Source: an uncultured Clostridia bacterium (lineage in GTDB: Bacteria > Bacillota > Clostridia > Christensenellales > Borkfalkiaceae). From it: 5,396 bases of DNA. Below, one piece after another: positions 1 through 5,396 of this stretch (the first letter of the stretch is position 1; each line of letters opens with the position of its first letter). The DNA is taken from contig CANRCY010000106.1 in assembly GCA_947629225.1 (NCBI GenBank), positions 1 to 5,396 of the forward strand, read 5' to 3'. A model generated the notes under the pieces. The model was given only the letters and a program-made list of their open reading frames with translations. It ran no database searches and was not told the DNA's origin. A program made the translations under genes and the position numbers.

Positions 1-562
1 GGTATTTCTTCCTCGGACGCCAACCGGGTTCGAAGTGAAGAACGAGGATCGCGTCGACGTTTTCGTATTTCAGAAGCGGGAAGACGGGAATGTTGTCCAT
101 CGCGCCGCCGTCGAACGTGATCTGCCCGCGGAAGAAATGCAGTCCCGTCAGGCAAGGATAAGAGACCGCCCCCGCGATAAACGGCTTCCACTTCTTCATG
201 TACCTTCCGTACATCTTGCCGTAGTCCATATGTAAAAAGGGAAGATAGACGATCGGCGCATATACGGGGACCGAGAGAACGTCGTCTTCCTTCACGATGG
301 ACGAAATAATATCGCGCAGAAGATGTTTGAACCAGATGTTGAGCATCAGGTCGACAGACGAATCAAAGTGGAGAGAGCTCCAGATCTCGTTCAAGAGGTC
401 GACTTTTCCCGCGGAGAACGCATACCCGCTGAAAAGACCGATCGACGAACAAGAGATCGCTGTAATTGTCTGCGATGCGTCCTCTTCGCGGAGCGCCTTC
501 AAAAATCCCGCCTGGTATGCTCCCTTGGAAACGCCGCCCGCAAGCACAAGCCCGAGATTCAT
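1..562 (-). CDS. Patatin-like phospholipase, 3' end beyond window
   Basis: A patatin-family (RssA/YlbK-like) serine acyl hydrolase, expected to cleave acyl esters of phospholipids with a Ser-Asp dyad. The first 187 residues are visible and the frame is open to the window edge. Residues 7-19 (LAGGVSKGAYQAG) are the Gly-rich oxyanion loop. The nucleophile elbow is at 37-42 (SCSSIG), with Ser40 as the likely nucleophile. AVSYPCLTG at 132-140 and the DGG motif at 151-153 (FDGGAMDNIPV), with Asp151 as the second catalytic residue, complete the family pattern. No signal peptide is seen, so it is probably cytoplasmic or peripheral to the membrane. Start ATG at 562 is preceded by AAGGTG (567-572) four bases away. 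The gene has its own promoter and sits beyond the terminator of the ABC operon, so it is a separate unit. Oddity: the first Gly of G-x-S-x-G is Cys38. The family call is firm; the substrate is unknown. Confidence 0.93.
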   Translation of the reverse strand, partial: MNLGLVLAGGVSKGAYQAGFLKALREEDASQTITAISCSSIGLFSGYAFSAGKVDLLNEIWSSLHFDSSVDLMLNIWFKHLLRDIISSIVKEDDVLSVPVYAPIVYLPFLHMDYGKMYGRYMKKWKPFIAGAVSYPCLTGLHFFRGQITFDGGAMDNIPVFPLLKYENVDAILVLHFEPGWRPRKKY

Positions 563-612
563 ATTGCACCTTACTCTGCGGATTGTTCCAACATGTATAT
601 ATTTATGTTTCT

Positions 613-642
613 ATTTTAATAGGAATGTCCCCGTTTTGTCAA
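613..642 (-). promoter_or_regulatory. Sigma-A-type promoter of the patatin-like gene
   Basis: Read on the minus strand, a perfect TTGACA box lies at 642-637 and a TAAAAT box (5 of 6 to TATAAT) at 618-613, separated by 18 bases. TATTAA two bases upstream is an alternative -10 with 16-base spacing. Transcription would begin near 606, giving a leader of about 45 bases before ATG 562. The surrounding DNA (600-690) is AT-rich, unlike the flanking genes. No operator-like inverted repeat is evident. Confidence 0.8.
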
Positions 643-690
643 GTATTTTTCGACAATTTGTTTAGAAAACTTCAAAAATAGCCTGTATAG

Positions 691-721
691 AAAAATCGGG
701 AAGGCTTTGCGCCCTCCCGAT
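691..721 (-). terminator. Intrinsic terminator of the ABC exporter operon
   Basis: On the minus strand an 11-pair stem (721-711 with 705-695, core ATCGGGAGGGC / GCCTTCCCGAT) with a 5-base loop is followed directly by TTTTT. One pair (714/702) is G-U in minus-strand RNA but an A-C mismatch in plus-strand RNA, which supports minus-strand action. It begins 4 bases after the stop of the 25-codon gene, so the transcript of the exporter and the small gene ends here. Confidence 0.9.
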
Positions 722-724
722 CTT

Positions 725-802
725 TCAATGTTCCATAAGCGATTTCAAATATTTTTCGTACTCTTCGTCGGTGAGCCGTGGAACTTTTTTCTTCTTTGCC
801 AT
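725..802 (-). CDS. 25-residue charged microprotein downstream of the ABC exporter
   Basis: An unrecognised small gene. The protein begins MAKKKKVPRLTDEEYEKYLK and ends SLMEH. It has a basic N-terminus (four Lys in a row), a Pro-Arg turn, then an acidic stretch from residue 11 that could form one amphipathic helix with Tyr/Leu on one side. There is no signal peptide or membrane segment. Evidence that it is translated: a very good ribosome site GAGGTGG (807-813) four bases from ATG, high-GC codon use like the exporter gene, and a TGA stop 4 bases before the terminator stem. It lies 49 bases after the exporter stop, with no terminator between, so it is the last gene of that operon. It could assist or regulate the transporter, but that is only inferred from position. 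The alternative is a chance short frame, which the ribosome site and tight spacing make unlikely. Confidence 0.75.
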   Translation of the reverse strand: MAKKKKVPRLTDEEYEKYLKSLMEH

Positions 803-806
803 AAGA

Positions 807-813
807 CCACCTC
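807..813 (-). promoter_or_regulatory. Strong ribosome binding site of the 25-codon gene
   Basis: GAGGTGG on the minus strand, four bases (TCTT) before ATG 802. It is a better match to the anti-Shine-Dalgarno sequence than the site of the long exporter gene upstream, and it is the main reason for calling the short frame a gene. Confidence 0.78.
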
Positions 814-851
814 TTTCCGTTTGAAAGAAGTATGCCCTACCGCTCTGCCTT

Positions 852-3563
852 TTATTCTGTGCGGAGAGCGATGACGGGGTCTTTCTTGGCGGCGGCGGAC
901 GCGGGGATGAGCCCCGAGATCAGGGTGAGCGCAACGCTGATGAGCACCATGATAGCCGCCGTGAGAATGGGCAGCGAGGCGATCCCCGCAATCCCCGAGA
1001 GCGAATAGATGATCGTGTTGATGGGGATTTCGAGAATGTAAGTGACTGCCGCGCCGATGAGCCCCGCGCCGAGACCGATGATGAACGTCTCCGCATTGAA
1101 GAGGTTGCGGATGTCCTGTTTGCGCGCGCCGAGAGAGCGGAGAACGCCGATCTCCTTGACCCGCTCCACGACCGAAACGTAGGTGATAATGCCGATCATC
1201 ACGGACGAGACGACGAGGGAGATCGCGGTGAAGGCGACGAGAACGTAGGTAATAACGTCGAGGATCGTCTGCACCATTCCCATCAACAGCCCGACCGTAT
1301 CGGTATAAGTGATCTTATTTCCTTCGCCGAGCCCTTCCCATTCTGCCTGCGTTTCTTCGTCCCACAACGCCTTTCTCTCCTCTTCCGTCGTGCCGCAGCG
1401 CTTGTTCCACTCGTCGAGGACGGAGAGCACTTTCTCCTTGCTGTCGAAATCTTTGGGATAGATCGCGATCGCGCTCGGCTCGTCCGATCCGCCGACATAG
1501 CGGAGCGGCGAATCGGTCGAAGAGATCATGATGCTGCCGCCCTGCATTTGCGTGTAATAGCTCGACAAATTGGGGTTGGACACGGGCACGCCGACATAAA
1601 CGCCCCCGTACGCGTCGACGTAGCTGCCTTTGATCCACTTGACGATTTGGCTCTCCATGTTCTTGCGGATATACTTCATGAGCGTCTGTTCGGTCAGGTT
1701 GAGCCCTTCCGAAAGACAGCCATAGGTATAGCCGTTCTTCAATTTGAGCACGGCGGAGATGGTGAGCTTCATGCCGCTCTCCTCAGAAACTTCGAGGGTA
1801 GCGGGTCTGCCGCCGTCCTTATAGTTGAAGGGATAGCCCGTACCCGTCAGAGGATTATAGTCGGGGTTTGGCACATAGATCGCGTCGTTGTAATAGAGCA
1901 CATATTCCTTTCCGACGACCGAGGAAATATCGACCGTATTGTCCCATTCTCCCTCTTCCATGGTGCCGTTCTTTTCGAGGAAGGGAGAGATGAACTGCCG
2001 TTCGTTGATGAGCCCGAGTTGCGCCGCCGTCATATCGGTGAGCGCGCCGTTCGCCCCTAAAACAAGGACGATCTCGTTCTCGTTCTGCGGGAAATGCCCC
2101 TCGCCCACAATGTCGTACTGCGTGAGCACGAAGTCGCCATATCCCTCGCTCGAAATATCCTGCGTATCGGGCATACGGTGGGTAATACTGCCGAAGAAAT
2201 CGGCAAACGGCAGGAGCGCCGCGTAGCCGCTGTTCTCCGTATCCTTAGACGAATACTCGATCAACTGCCCCATATAGAACTGTTTGAGCGCGGAGAGCGA
2301 GAAATTTTCGGCATGCAGGTCGGAAGGGTCGCTGATCCCGCCCACATCGACCGACGTATAGAGGTTATCCACAACGGACACGCCGTAGCCGTAGGAGAGC
2401 GCGTAGATGAGGTCGTCCGAAAGATTCTTTTTCAGATAATCGGTATATCTCTCCGAAATGTTGTTTACCACTGCCATTTCTTTGGCAAGCCCCGTGAGGA
2501 AGGCGTTGATGTAGACCTTATCGTCGAGCTTCGACATATCGGGCAACTCGTTCATCTCCTGCATGGAGCCCATGACGGCGGTCATGTCGAAGCTATTCTC
2601 GGTGACCTGTATCGGATAGTAGGAGAGCATATCCTCTTCCGTCTTTTCGATATAGCGGTTGAACCCGCTCGAAAGGGCGAGCACGAGGCAGACGCTGATA
2701 ATGCCGATGCTCCCGCCGAACGCCGTGAGGATCGTCCTCCCCTTTTTAGTGAGAAGATTTCGCGCCGAGAGTGCGAGCGAAGTGAGAAATCCCATCCGTG
2801 CGCGGAGTTTCTTCCCCTCTTTTTTCGCGCTTCTGACATTGTCCGATTCGCGGTCGGCATTCCAAAGCTCCGCCTCATCCGTCCCGTCGTAGGGGTCCGA
2901 ATCGGCTTCGACGAGCCCGTCGTGCAGTTTTACGATACGGGTCGCGTATTTTTCCGCAAGTTCGGGGTTGTGCGTCACCATGATGACGAGCCGTTCGCCC
3001 GAGATCTCCTTGATGAGGTCCATGACTTCAACGCTCGTCTTGCTGTCGAGCGCGCCCGTGGGCTCGTCGGCAAGCAAAATATCGGGGTTGTTCACAAGTG
3101 CGCGGGCGATCGCGACGCGCTGCATCTGCCCGCCCGAAAGCTGGTTGGGGCGTTTGTTGAGTTCTGCCCCGAGCCCGACGCGGGCGAGCGCCTCTTTGGC
3201 GCGGGCGCGCCGCTCCTCGCGCGGAAGCCCCGCGATGGTGAGCGCAAGTTCCACGTTCCCCAGAACCGTTTGGTGGGGAATGAGGTTATATGTCTGGAAA
3301 ATGAACCCGATACGGTGGTTGCGGTAGACGTCCCAATCGCGGTCCTTAAAGTCGCGCGTGGACTTCCCCTGTATCACCAGATCGCCCTCGGTGTAGTGGT
3401 CGAGCCCGCCGATGACGTTGAGAAGGGTCGTCTTGCCGCAGCCCGACTGCCCTAAAATGCAGACGAACTCGTTCTTGCGGAAATCGAGGTCGATCCCCTT
3501 TAAGGCATGGACGTACCCCCCTGCGACCTTATAGTCTTTTTTGATGCCTTCAAGCCTTAACAT
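852..3563 (-). CDS. MacB/FtsX-type ABC exporter, ATPase fused to permease
   Basis: A 903-residue fused ABC transporter of the MacB/LolCDE/FtsX (type VII) class, which couples ATP hydrolysis to mechanical movement of an outer domain rather than classic translocation. The ATPase occupies about 1-220: Walker A GQSGCGKT 38-45, Q-loop Gln90, signature LSGGQ 142-146, Walker B ILLADEP 162-168 with catalytic Glu167, H-loop His198. A basic linker (about 244-256) leads to TM1 (about 278-300). A very large extracytoplasmic domain follows (about 301-765). Then come TM2 (767-796), the FtsX signature VKEIGVLRSLGA (802-813), TM3 (827-844), TM4 (865-888) and the typical tail DPVIALRTE. The outer domain, roughly 465 residues, is about twice that of MacB. 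ATG 3563 is preceded by GGAG at 3576-3579, a rather long 12-base spacing. The substrate cannot be told; peptide or drug export/sensing is typical of relatives. Confidence 0.95.
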   Translation of the reverse strand: MLRLEGIKKDYKVAGGYVHALKGIDLDFRKNEFVCILGQSGCGKTTLLNVIGGLDHYTEGDLVIQGKSTRDFKDRDWDVYRNHRIGFIFQTYNLIPHQTVLGNVELALTIAGLPREERRARAKEALARVGLGAELNKRPNQLSGGQMQRVAIARALVNNPDILLADEPTGALDSKTSVEVMDLIKEISGERLVIMVTHNPELAEKYATRIVKLHDGLVEADSDPYDGTDEAELWNADRESDNVRSAKKEGKKLRARMGFLTSLALSARNLLTKKGRTILTAFGGSIGIISVCLVLALSSGFNRYIEKTEEDMLSYYPIQVTENSFDMTAVMGSMQEMNELPDMSKLDDKVYINAFLTGLAKEMAVVNNISERYTDYLKKNLSDDLIYALSYGYGVSVVDNLYTSVDVGGISDPSDLHAENFSLSALKQFYMGQLIEYSSKDTENSGYAALLPFADFFGSITHRMPDTQDISSEGYGDFVLTQYDIVGEGHFPQNENEIVLVLGANGALTDMTAAQLGLINERQFISPFLEKNGTMEEGEWDNTVDISSVVGKEYVLYYNDAIYVPNPDYNPLTGTGYPFNYKDGGRPATLEVSEESGMKLTISAVLKLKNGYTYGCLSEGLNLTEQTLMKYIRKNMESQIVKWIKGSYVDAYGGVYVGVPVSNPNLSSYYTQMQGGSIMISSTDSPLRYVGGSDEPSAIAIYPKDFDSKEKVLSVLDEWNKRCGTTEEERKALWDEETQAEWEGLGEGNKITYTDTVGLLMGMVQTILDVITYVLVAFTAISLVVSSVMIGIITYVSVVERVKEIGVLRSLGARKQDIRNLFNAETFIIGLGAGLIGAAVTYILEIPINTIIYSLSGIAGIASLPILTAAIMVLISVALTLISGLIPASAAAKKDPVIALRTE

Positions 3564-3564
3564 T

Positions 3565-4509
3565 TTATACTATTTCTCCGGTTCTTGGTTTTCTTCCTTT
3601 TGATATCCGTCCACGATCGTGCAGAATGCCTTGCAGAGTTCGTCGTATTCGCCGATGAACTGTTCGAGGCGTTCCTTCCCGATAAGAGGGGAGCACATAT
3701 ACGCTGCAATTGCGATAATATGGCCTTACATCGTCCGTTTCATCGTATCGTTCTATTATGCCGTCGCTTATAAACGTTTCGATATATTCCCTGGGCAGGG
3801 CGTCCTGCATGCTTGTTTCGTATTTGCCCAATAAATAAAACTTAGTTTGAGGATGCTGCTTTTTAACGATTTTCGCCGCCTGCAAAAACTCTCCCACCCC
3901 TTTGCTTTTCAAAAGCCGGGACAACATAAAAAAGGCAGGTTCACGAGGATAGGGCGCTGCTTCAAAATGTGCCAAATTAACGCCCGAACCATGTACGATC
4001 GCACATTTCGATTCTTCAACTAAGCGGCGTTCGCAAAATTCTTTCATATCATCCGCATTTTGAAAAATCACATGATCGGCTTTTCGCAGGCCATATCGAT
4101 ACAGCGTTCTAACAACGCATCCAATCAGGCGCGCTTTCAATGTTGTTGCGGTAAATGTATATCCGCCGCCGGTAATCATGCTGCTGATGTTTCCAACATG
4201 TGCACGCTTGGCCGCAATGGCCCCATAGATGCACGGCTTGACGGTATACCCTAACACAGCGTCCGGTTTCTCGGTTTTTAGCAGCCGGGTAAGCGCATGC
4301 AGATATTTCAAATCCGCCATCACATTCGTACCCGCTTTATGCATCGGAATCTTTACAAACCGTGCCCCCAGCGCGGTAATCTTGTCAATATCCGCCTCAT
4401 CAGGGCCCGTAACAATCACTTCGTACCCTTCGCTGATGATTTTCTTTACAAGATCACCGCGGAAATTATATACAGTTCTGTTTTTGGGTGAGATCAGAAT
4501 AAACTTCAT
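3565..4509 (-). CDS. Family-4 glycosyltransferase, 3'-truncated, with out-of-frame tail
   Basis: A GT-B fold family-4 glycosyltransferase (resembling PglA/CapM-type enzymes of polysaccharide or glycan assembly), which would add a sugar from a nucleotide donor to a lipid-linked acceptor at the inner membrane face. Visible: N-terminal start MKFILISPKN, GYTVKPCIYG 87-96, ITGGGYTFT 112-120, GSGVNLAHF 174-182, donor-domain SRLLKSKGVGEFLQAAK 197-213, and VLPSYREGTPRTV 272-284. The family continues here with Leu-Glu-Ala, completing E-x7-E. Instead residue 285 is His and 286 is Arg, followed by a basic 30-residue tail (285-314) unlike the family. The length is 314 against a usual roughly 370-380, so the last about 90 residues are missing and activity is doubtful. 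ATG 4509 overlaps a preceding short frame by ATGA. The tail is the wrong frame of another gene's 3' end. GC is lower than in the exporter gene. Confidence 0.85.
   Translation of the reverse strand: MKFILISPKNRTVYNFRGDLVKKIISEGYEVIVTGPDEADIDKITALGARFVKIPMHKAGTNVMADLKYLHALTRLLKTEKPDAVLGYTVKPCIYGAIAAKRAHVGNISSMITGGGYTFTATTLKARLIGCVVRTLYRYGLRKADHVIFQNADDMKEFCERRLVEESKCAIVHGSGVNLAHFEAAPYPREPAFFMLSRLLKSKGVGEFLQAAKIVKKQHPQTKFYLLGKYETSMQDALPREYIETFISDGIIERYDETDDVRPYYRNCSVYVLPSYREGTPRTVHRRIRRTLQGILHDRGRISKGRKPRTGEIV
3570..3674 (-). pseudogene. C-terminal remnant of an unidentified gene upstream of the exporter
   Basis: In the frame offset from the glycosyltransferase, the minus strand reads ERLEQFIGEYDELCKAFCTI, then VDGYQKEENQEPEK and a TAG stop at 3572-3570. 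The residues look like a genuine protein end (helical and acidic, with a charged tail), and the codons are GC-rich like the exporter gene. The stop lies 6 bases before the exporter ATG, and the exporter ribosome site sits within it, as expected for coupled operon partners. No start exists upstream except an internal ATG (3695-3693) lying inside the glycosyltransferase sequence. It is best read as the 3' end of the original first gene of this operon, with its 5' part lost. In related operons the partner is often a MarR-, PadR- or TetR-type regulator, but this fragment is too short to assign. Confidence 0.6.
3657..3680. other. Composite junction between polysaccharide and exporter regions
   Basis: Above this point the glycosyltransferase frame is intact through Val284 (codon 3660-3658); below it only the other frame makes sense. 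Across 3680-3657 both frames are plausible: one gives REGTPRTV of the glycosyltransferase, the other GKERLEQF of the downstream remnant. The junction may therefore contain up to about 20 bases shared by the two parent sequences, a pattern of microhomology-mediated recombination or of an assembly joined on a short overlap. GC content rises from about 40% above to over 55% in the exporter gene. Confidence 0.6.
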
Positions 4510-4580
4510 GCCATCTTACTTCTTTTCAATTTCAATTTAGGATGCGCTTCCAGCATCTTTAGGAAACTCCATGCGGTTAT
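4506..4580 (-). other. Short frame in the ATP-grasp to glycosyltransferase gap, possible gene remnant
   Basis: Between the two polysaccharide genes one frame is open for 24 codons, reading ITAWSFLKMLEAHPKLKLKR then SKMA and TGA. The stop overlaps the glycosyltransferase start as ATGA (4506-4509), a layout typical of coupled genes. An in-frame ATG at 4556 would give a 16-residue peptide, with GGAG ten bases ahead. A second frame starts at ATG 4587, overlapping the ATP-grasp stop, and reads MINNRMEFPKDAGSAS before a stop at 4537. Dropping one C of the CC at the end of TTTCC would join the two into a single 26-residue frame. This could be the scar of a deleted gene, a coupling leader or chance. 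No family is recognised. Confidence 0.3.
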
Positions 4581-5396
4581 TTATCATCCCGCTTTTTCCT
4601 GGTTTCCATTGTTCTAATTTCCTCATATAGTCCTGATTGCGCAATCATCTGCACCACATCATGCCCCGGATCATGATTTCCCTCAATAATTGCTACATCA
4701 TTTTCAAGCACCGCCACATCCCAGCCAATATAGGCTTCTTCCGGGATCTCTCGTGCCGCCTTCCTGACGGTAAAAAGCACCTTATCCCAATTGGGAACCT
4801 GAAAGCCAACCAATTTCTTTCCTGTTTTCGGATGGAACAGATACTTGTTCATAGCGTTATCGATACACAATCCATCGATAATGCCATGCTCCCTATCCAA
4901 ATGCGCACAAACGCCCTTGGAATGAAGATTATCTACAATCGCATTATCTCCTCCAATCCGCAACGCGCAGGCAACAACTTCCCCCTTAAAAGTTAATACA
5001 CGCACAGTATTGACAGAGGTGCTATTCAACATCGCCATATCAGAGTGCTGTTTTAACAATTCTTCTGCAATATAGTTTCTATATTCCGCTATATTGAAAG
5101 ACTGTATATCTGCAACAGATATTTTATATATCCCCTTGCCCTGACCCCCCCCCGATGGTTTTATAAGCACTTCTTTGTGCTTATTCACAAATTCGGTAAA
5201 TTGCGCCTGATTGCATTTGTTCATGTCAAGCCATTCCCTGCCGATATAATCTGAAAATCGCTGATTGAACAAACATTTATCGCCAAAGTACTTTTGTGAT
5301 TTCACGCTGTTATACTTTTTGATCAGCCGCCGGCTTCTGCGAAAAGTGATAAAACGATTTCTCTCATAGCTCGATTTCTTATAGAACTCATACCTG
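4577..5396 (-). CDS. Sugar-transfer-associated ATP-grasp protein, 5' end beyond window
   Basis: An ATP-grasp enzyme of the sugar-transfer-associated group (ATPgrasp_ST type), found in capsule and exopolysaccharide clusters. Such enzymes form an acyl-phosphate and ligate it to an amine or similar group, but the substrate of this group is not established. The C-terminal 272 residues are visible. GTG at 5305 is a possible start, but the frame stays open to the edge and the 30 residues before it (RYEFYKKSSYERNRF..., then RRSRRLIKKYNS) fit the family, so the gene begins outside the window. With the first complete codon at 5395 as residue 1: FGDKCLFNQRF about 37-47, glycine-rich ATP loop KPSGGGQGKG 79-88, EELL 111-114, SVNTVRVL 127-134, GWDVAVLEND 224-233, metal/ATP site EGNHDPGHDVVQ 238-249. 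No signal peptide or membrane segment is seen. The ATP loop codons contain nine G in a row. Confidence 0.9.
   Translation of the reverse strand, partial: RYEFYKKSSYERNRFITFRRSRRLIKKYNSVKSQKYFGDKCLFNQRFSDYIGREWLDMNKCNQAQFTEFVNKHKEVLIKPSGGGQGKGIYKISVADIQSFNIAEYRNYIAEELLKQHSDMAMLNSTSVNTVRVLTFKGEVVACALRIGGDNAIVDNLHSKGVCAHLDREHGIIDGLCIDNAMNKYLFHPKTGKKLVGFQVPNWDKVLFTVRKAAREIPEEAYIGWDVAVLENDVAIIEGNHDPGHDVVQMIAQSGLYEEIRTMETRKKRDDK
5145..5153 (-). repeat. Nine-base G homopolymer inside the ATP-grasp coding region
   Basis: The coding strand reads TCG GGG GGG GGT for Ser-Gly-Gly-Gly (residues 81-84 of the visible part), giving nine consecutive G. The frame is intact at this length. A gain or loss of one or two bases would cut the protein in its ATP-binding loop. 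It is the longest G/C homopolymer in the window. Confidence 0.9.

Noticed and set aside
297..681. Several plus-strand frames of 70-122 codons over the patatin gene and its promoter.
   Set aside because: They are antisense to a clear patatin reading frame, have no good ribosome sites and show no motif.
1548..2060. A 170-codon plus-strand frame within the exporter's outer-domain coding region.
   Set aside because: It is a shadow of the GC-rich minus-strand gene; no start context or family feature was seen.
2094..3455. A 453-codon open frame on the plus strand.
   Set aside because: It lies entirely antisense to the exporter gene, whose ATPase motifs prove the minus-strand frame. Its protein is rich in His, Arg, Val and Glu without any recognisable motif, as expected from the complement of GC-rich codons.
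4541..4557. A small hairpin (GATGC with GCATC around a 7-base loop) in the intergenic gap.
   Set aside because: The stem is only 5 pairs and no T-run follows, so it is not a terminator and is probably chance.
4577..5305. GTG at 5305 as the true start of the ATP-grasp gene.
   Set aside because: The frame continues open to the window edge and the preceding 30 residues fit the family, so the start is outside the window.
1..5396. CRISPR arrays, tRNA or rRNA genes, insertion sequences, attachment sites, riboswitches.
   Set aside because: I found no spaced direct repeats, no tRNA- or rRNA-like sequence, no transposase motif or terminal inverted repeats, and no recognisable riboswitch core. The non-coding gaps are all short.

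Overview
The window looks like DNA from an anaerobic, gut-type Clostridia-like Firmicute, though this is an inference. The support is AGG/GAGG-type ribosome sites, a strong sigma-A-type promoter, a fused MacB/FtsX-type ABC exporter of a style common in Firmicutes, and high-GC codon use (for example 39 of 60 bases are G/C in 3121-3180). I cannot name a species. All supported genes lie on the minus strand, so transcription runs from high to low coordinates; the long plus-strand open frames are antisense shadows.

In transcription order: 5396-4577 is the 3' part of a sugar-transfer-associated ATP-grasp gene that runs off the window. Next is a 67-base gap holding a short frame that ends in an ATGA overlap with the next gene. 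Then 4509-3565 is a family-4 glycosyltransferase that loses its reading match at about 3657, just before the second Glu of its E-x7-E motif. These two genes are lower in GC (24 and 25 of 60 bases in the two stretches counted) and look like part of a surface-polysaccharide cluster.

At about 3657-3680 the sequence changes. From here a second frame, with high-GC codon use, carries the C-terminal end of an unrelated gene that stops 6 bases before the ABC transporter start. This indicates that the original partner gene of the transporter has lost its 5' part and been joined to the glycosyltransferase, by real recombination or by a chimeric assembly. The 903-residue ABC exporter (3563-852) follows, then a 25-codon gene with an excellent ribosome site (802-725), then an intrinsic terminator (691-721). 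These form one transcription unit whose own promoter is not visible.

After the terminator, a near-consensus promoter (613-642) drives a separate gene, a patatin-like phospholipase (562 to the window edge) with a Cys in place of the first Gly of its G-x-S-x-G motif.

The points most worth checking are the composite junction at about 3657-3680, the tiny conserved-looking gene behind the exporter, and a run of nine G in the ATP-binding loop codons of the ATP-grasp gene. I do not see a clearly new multi-gene system.
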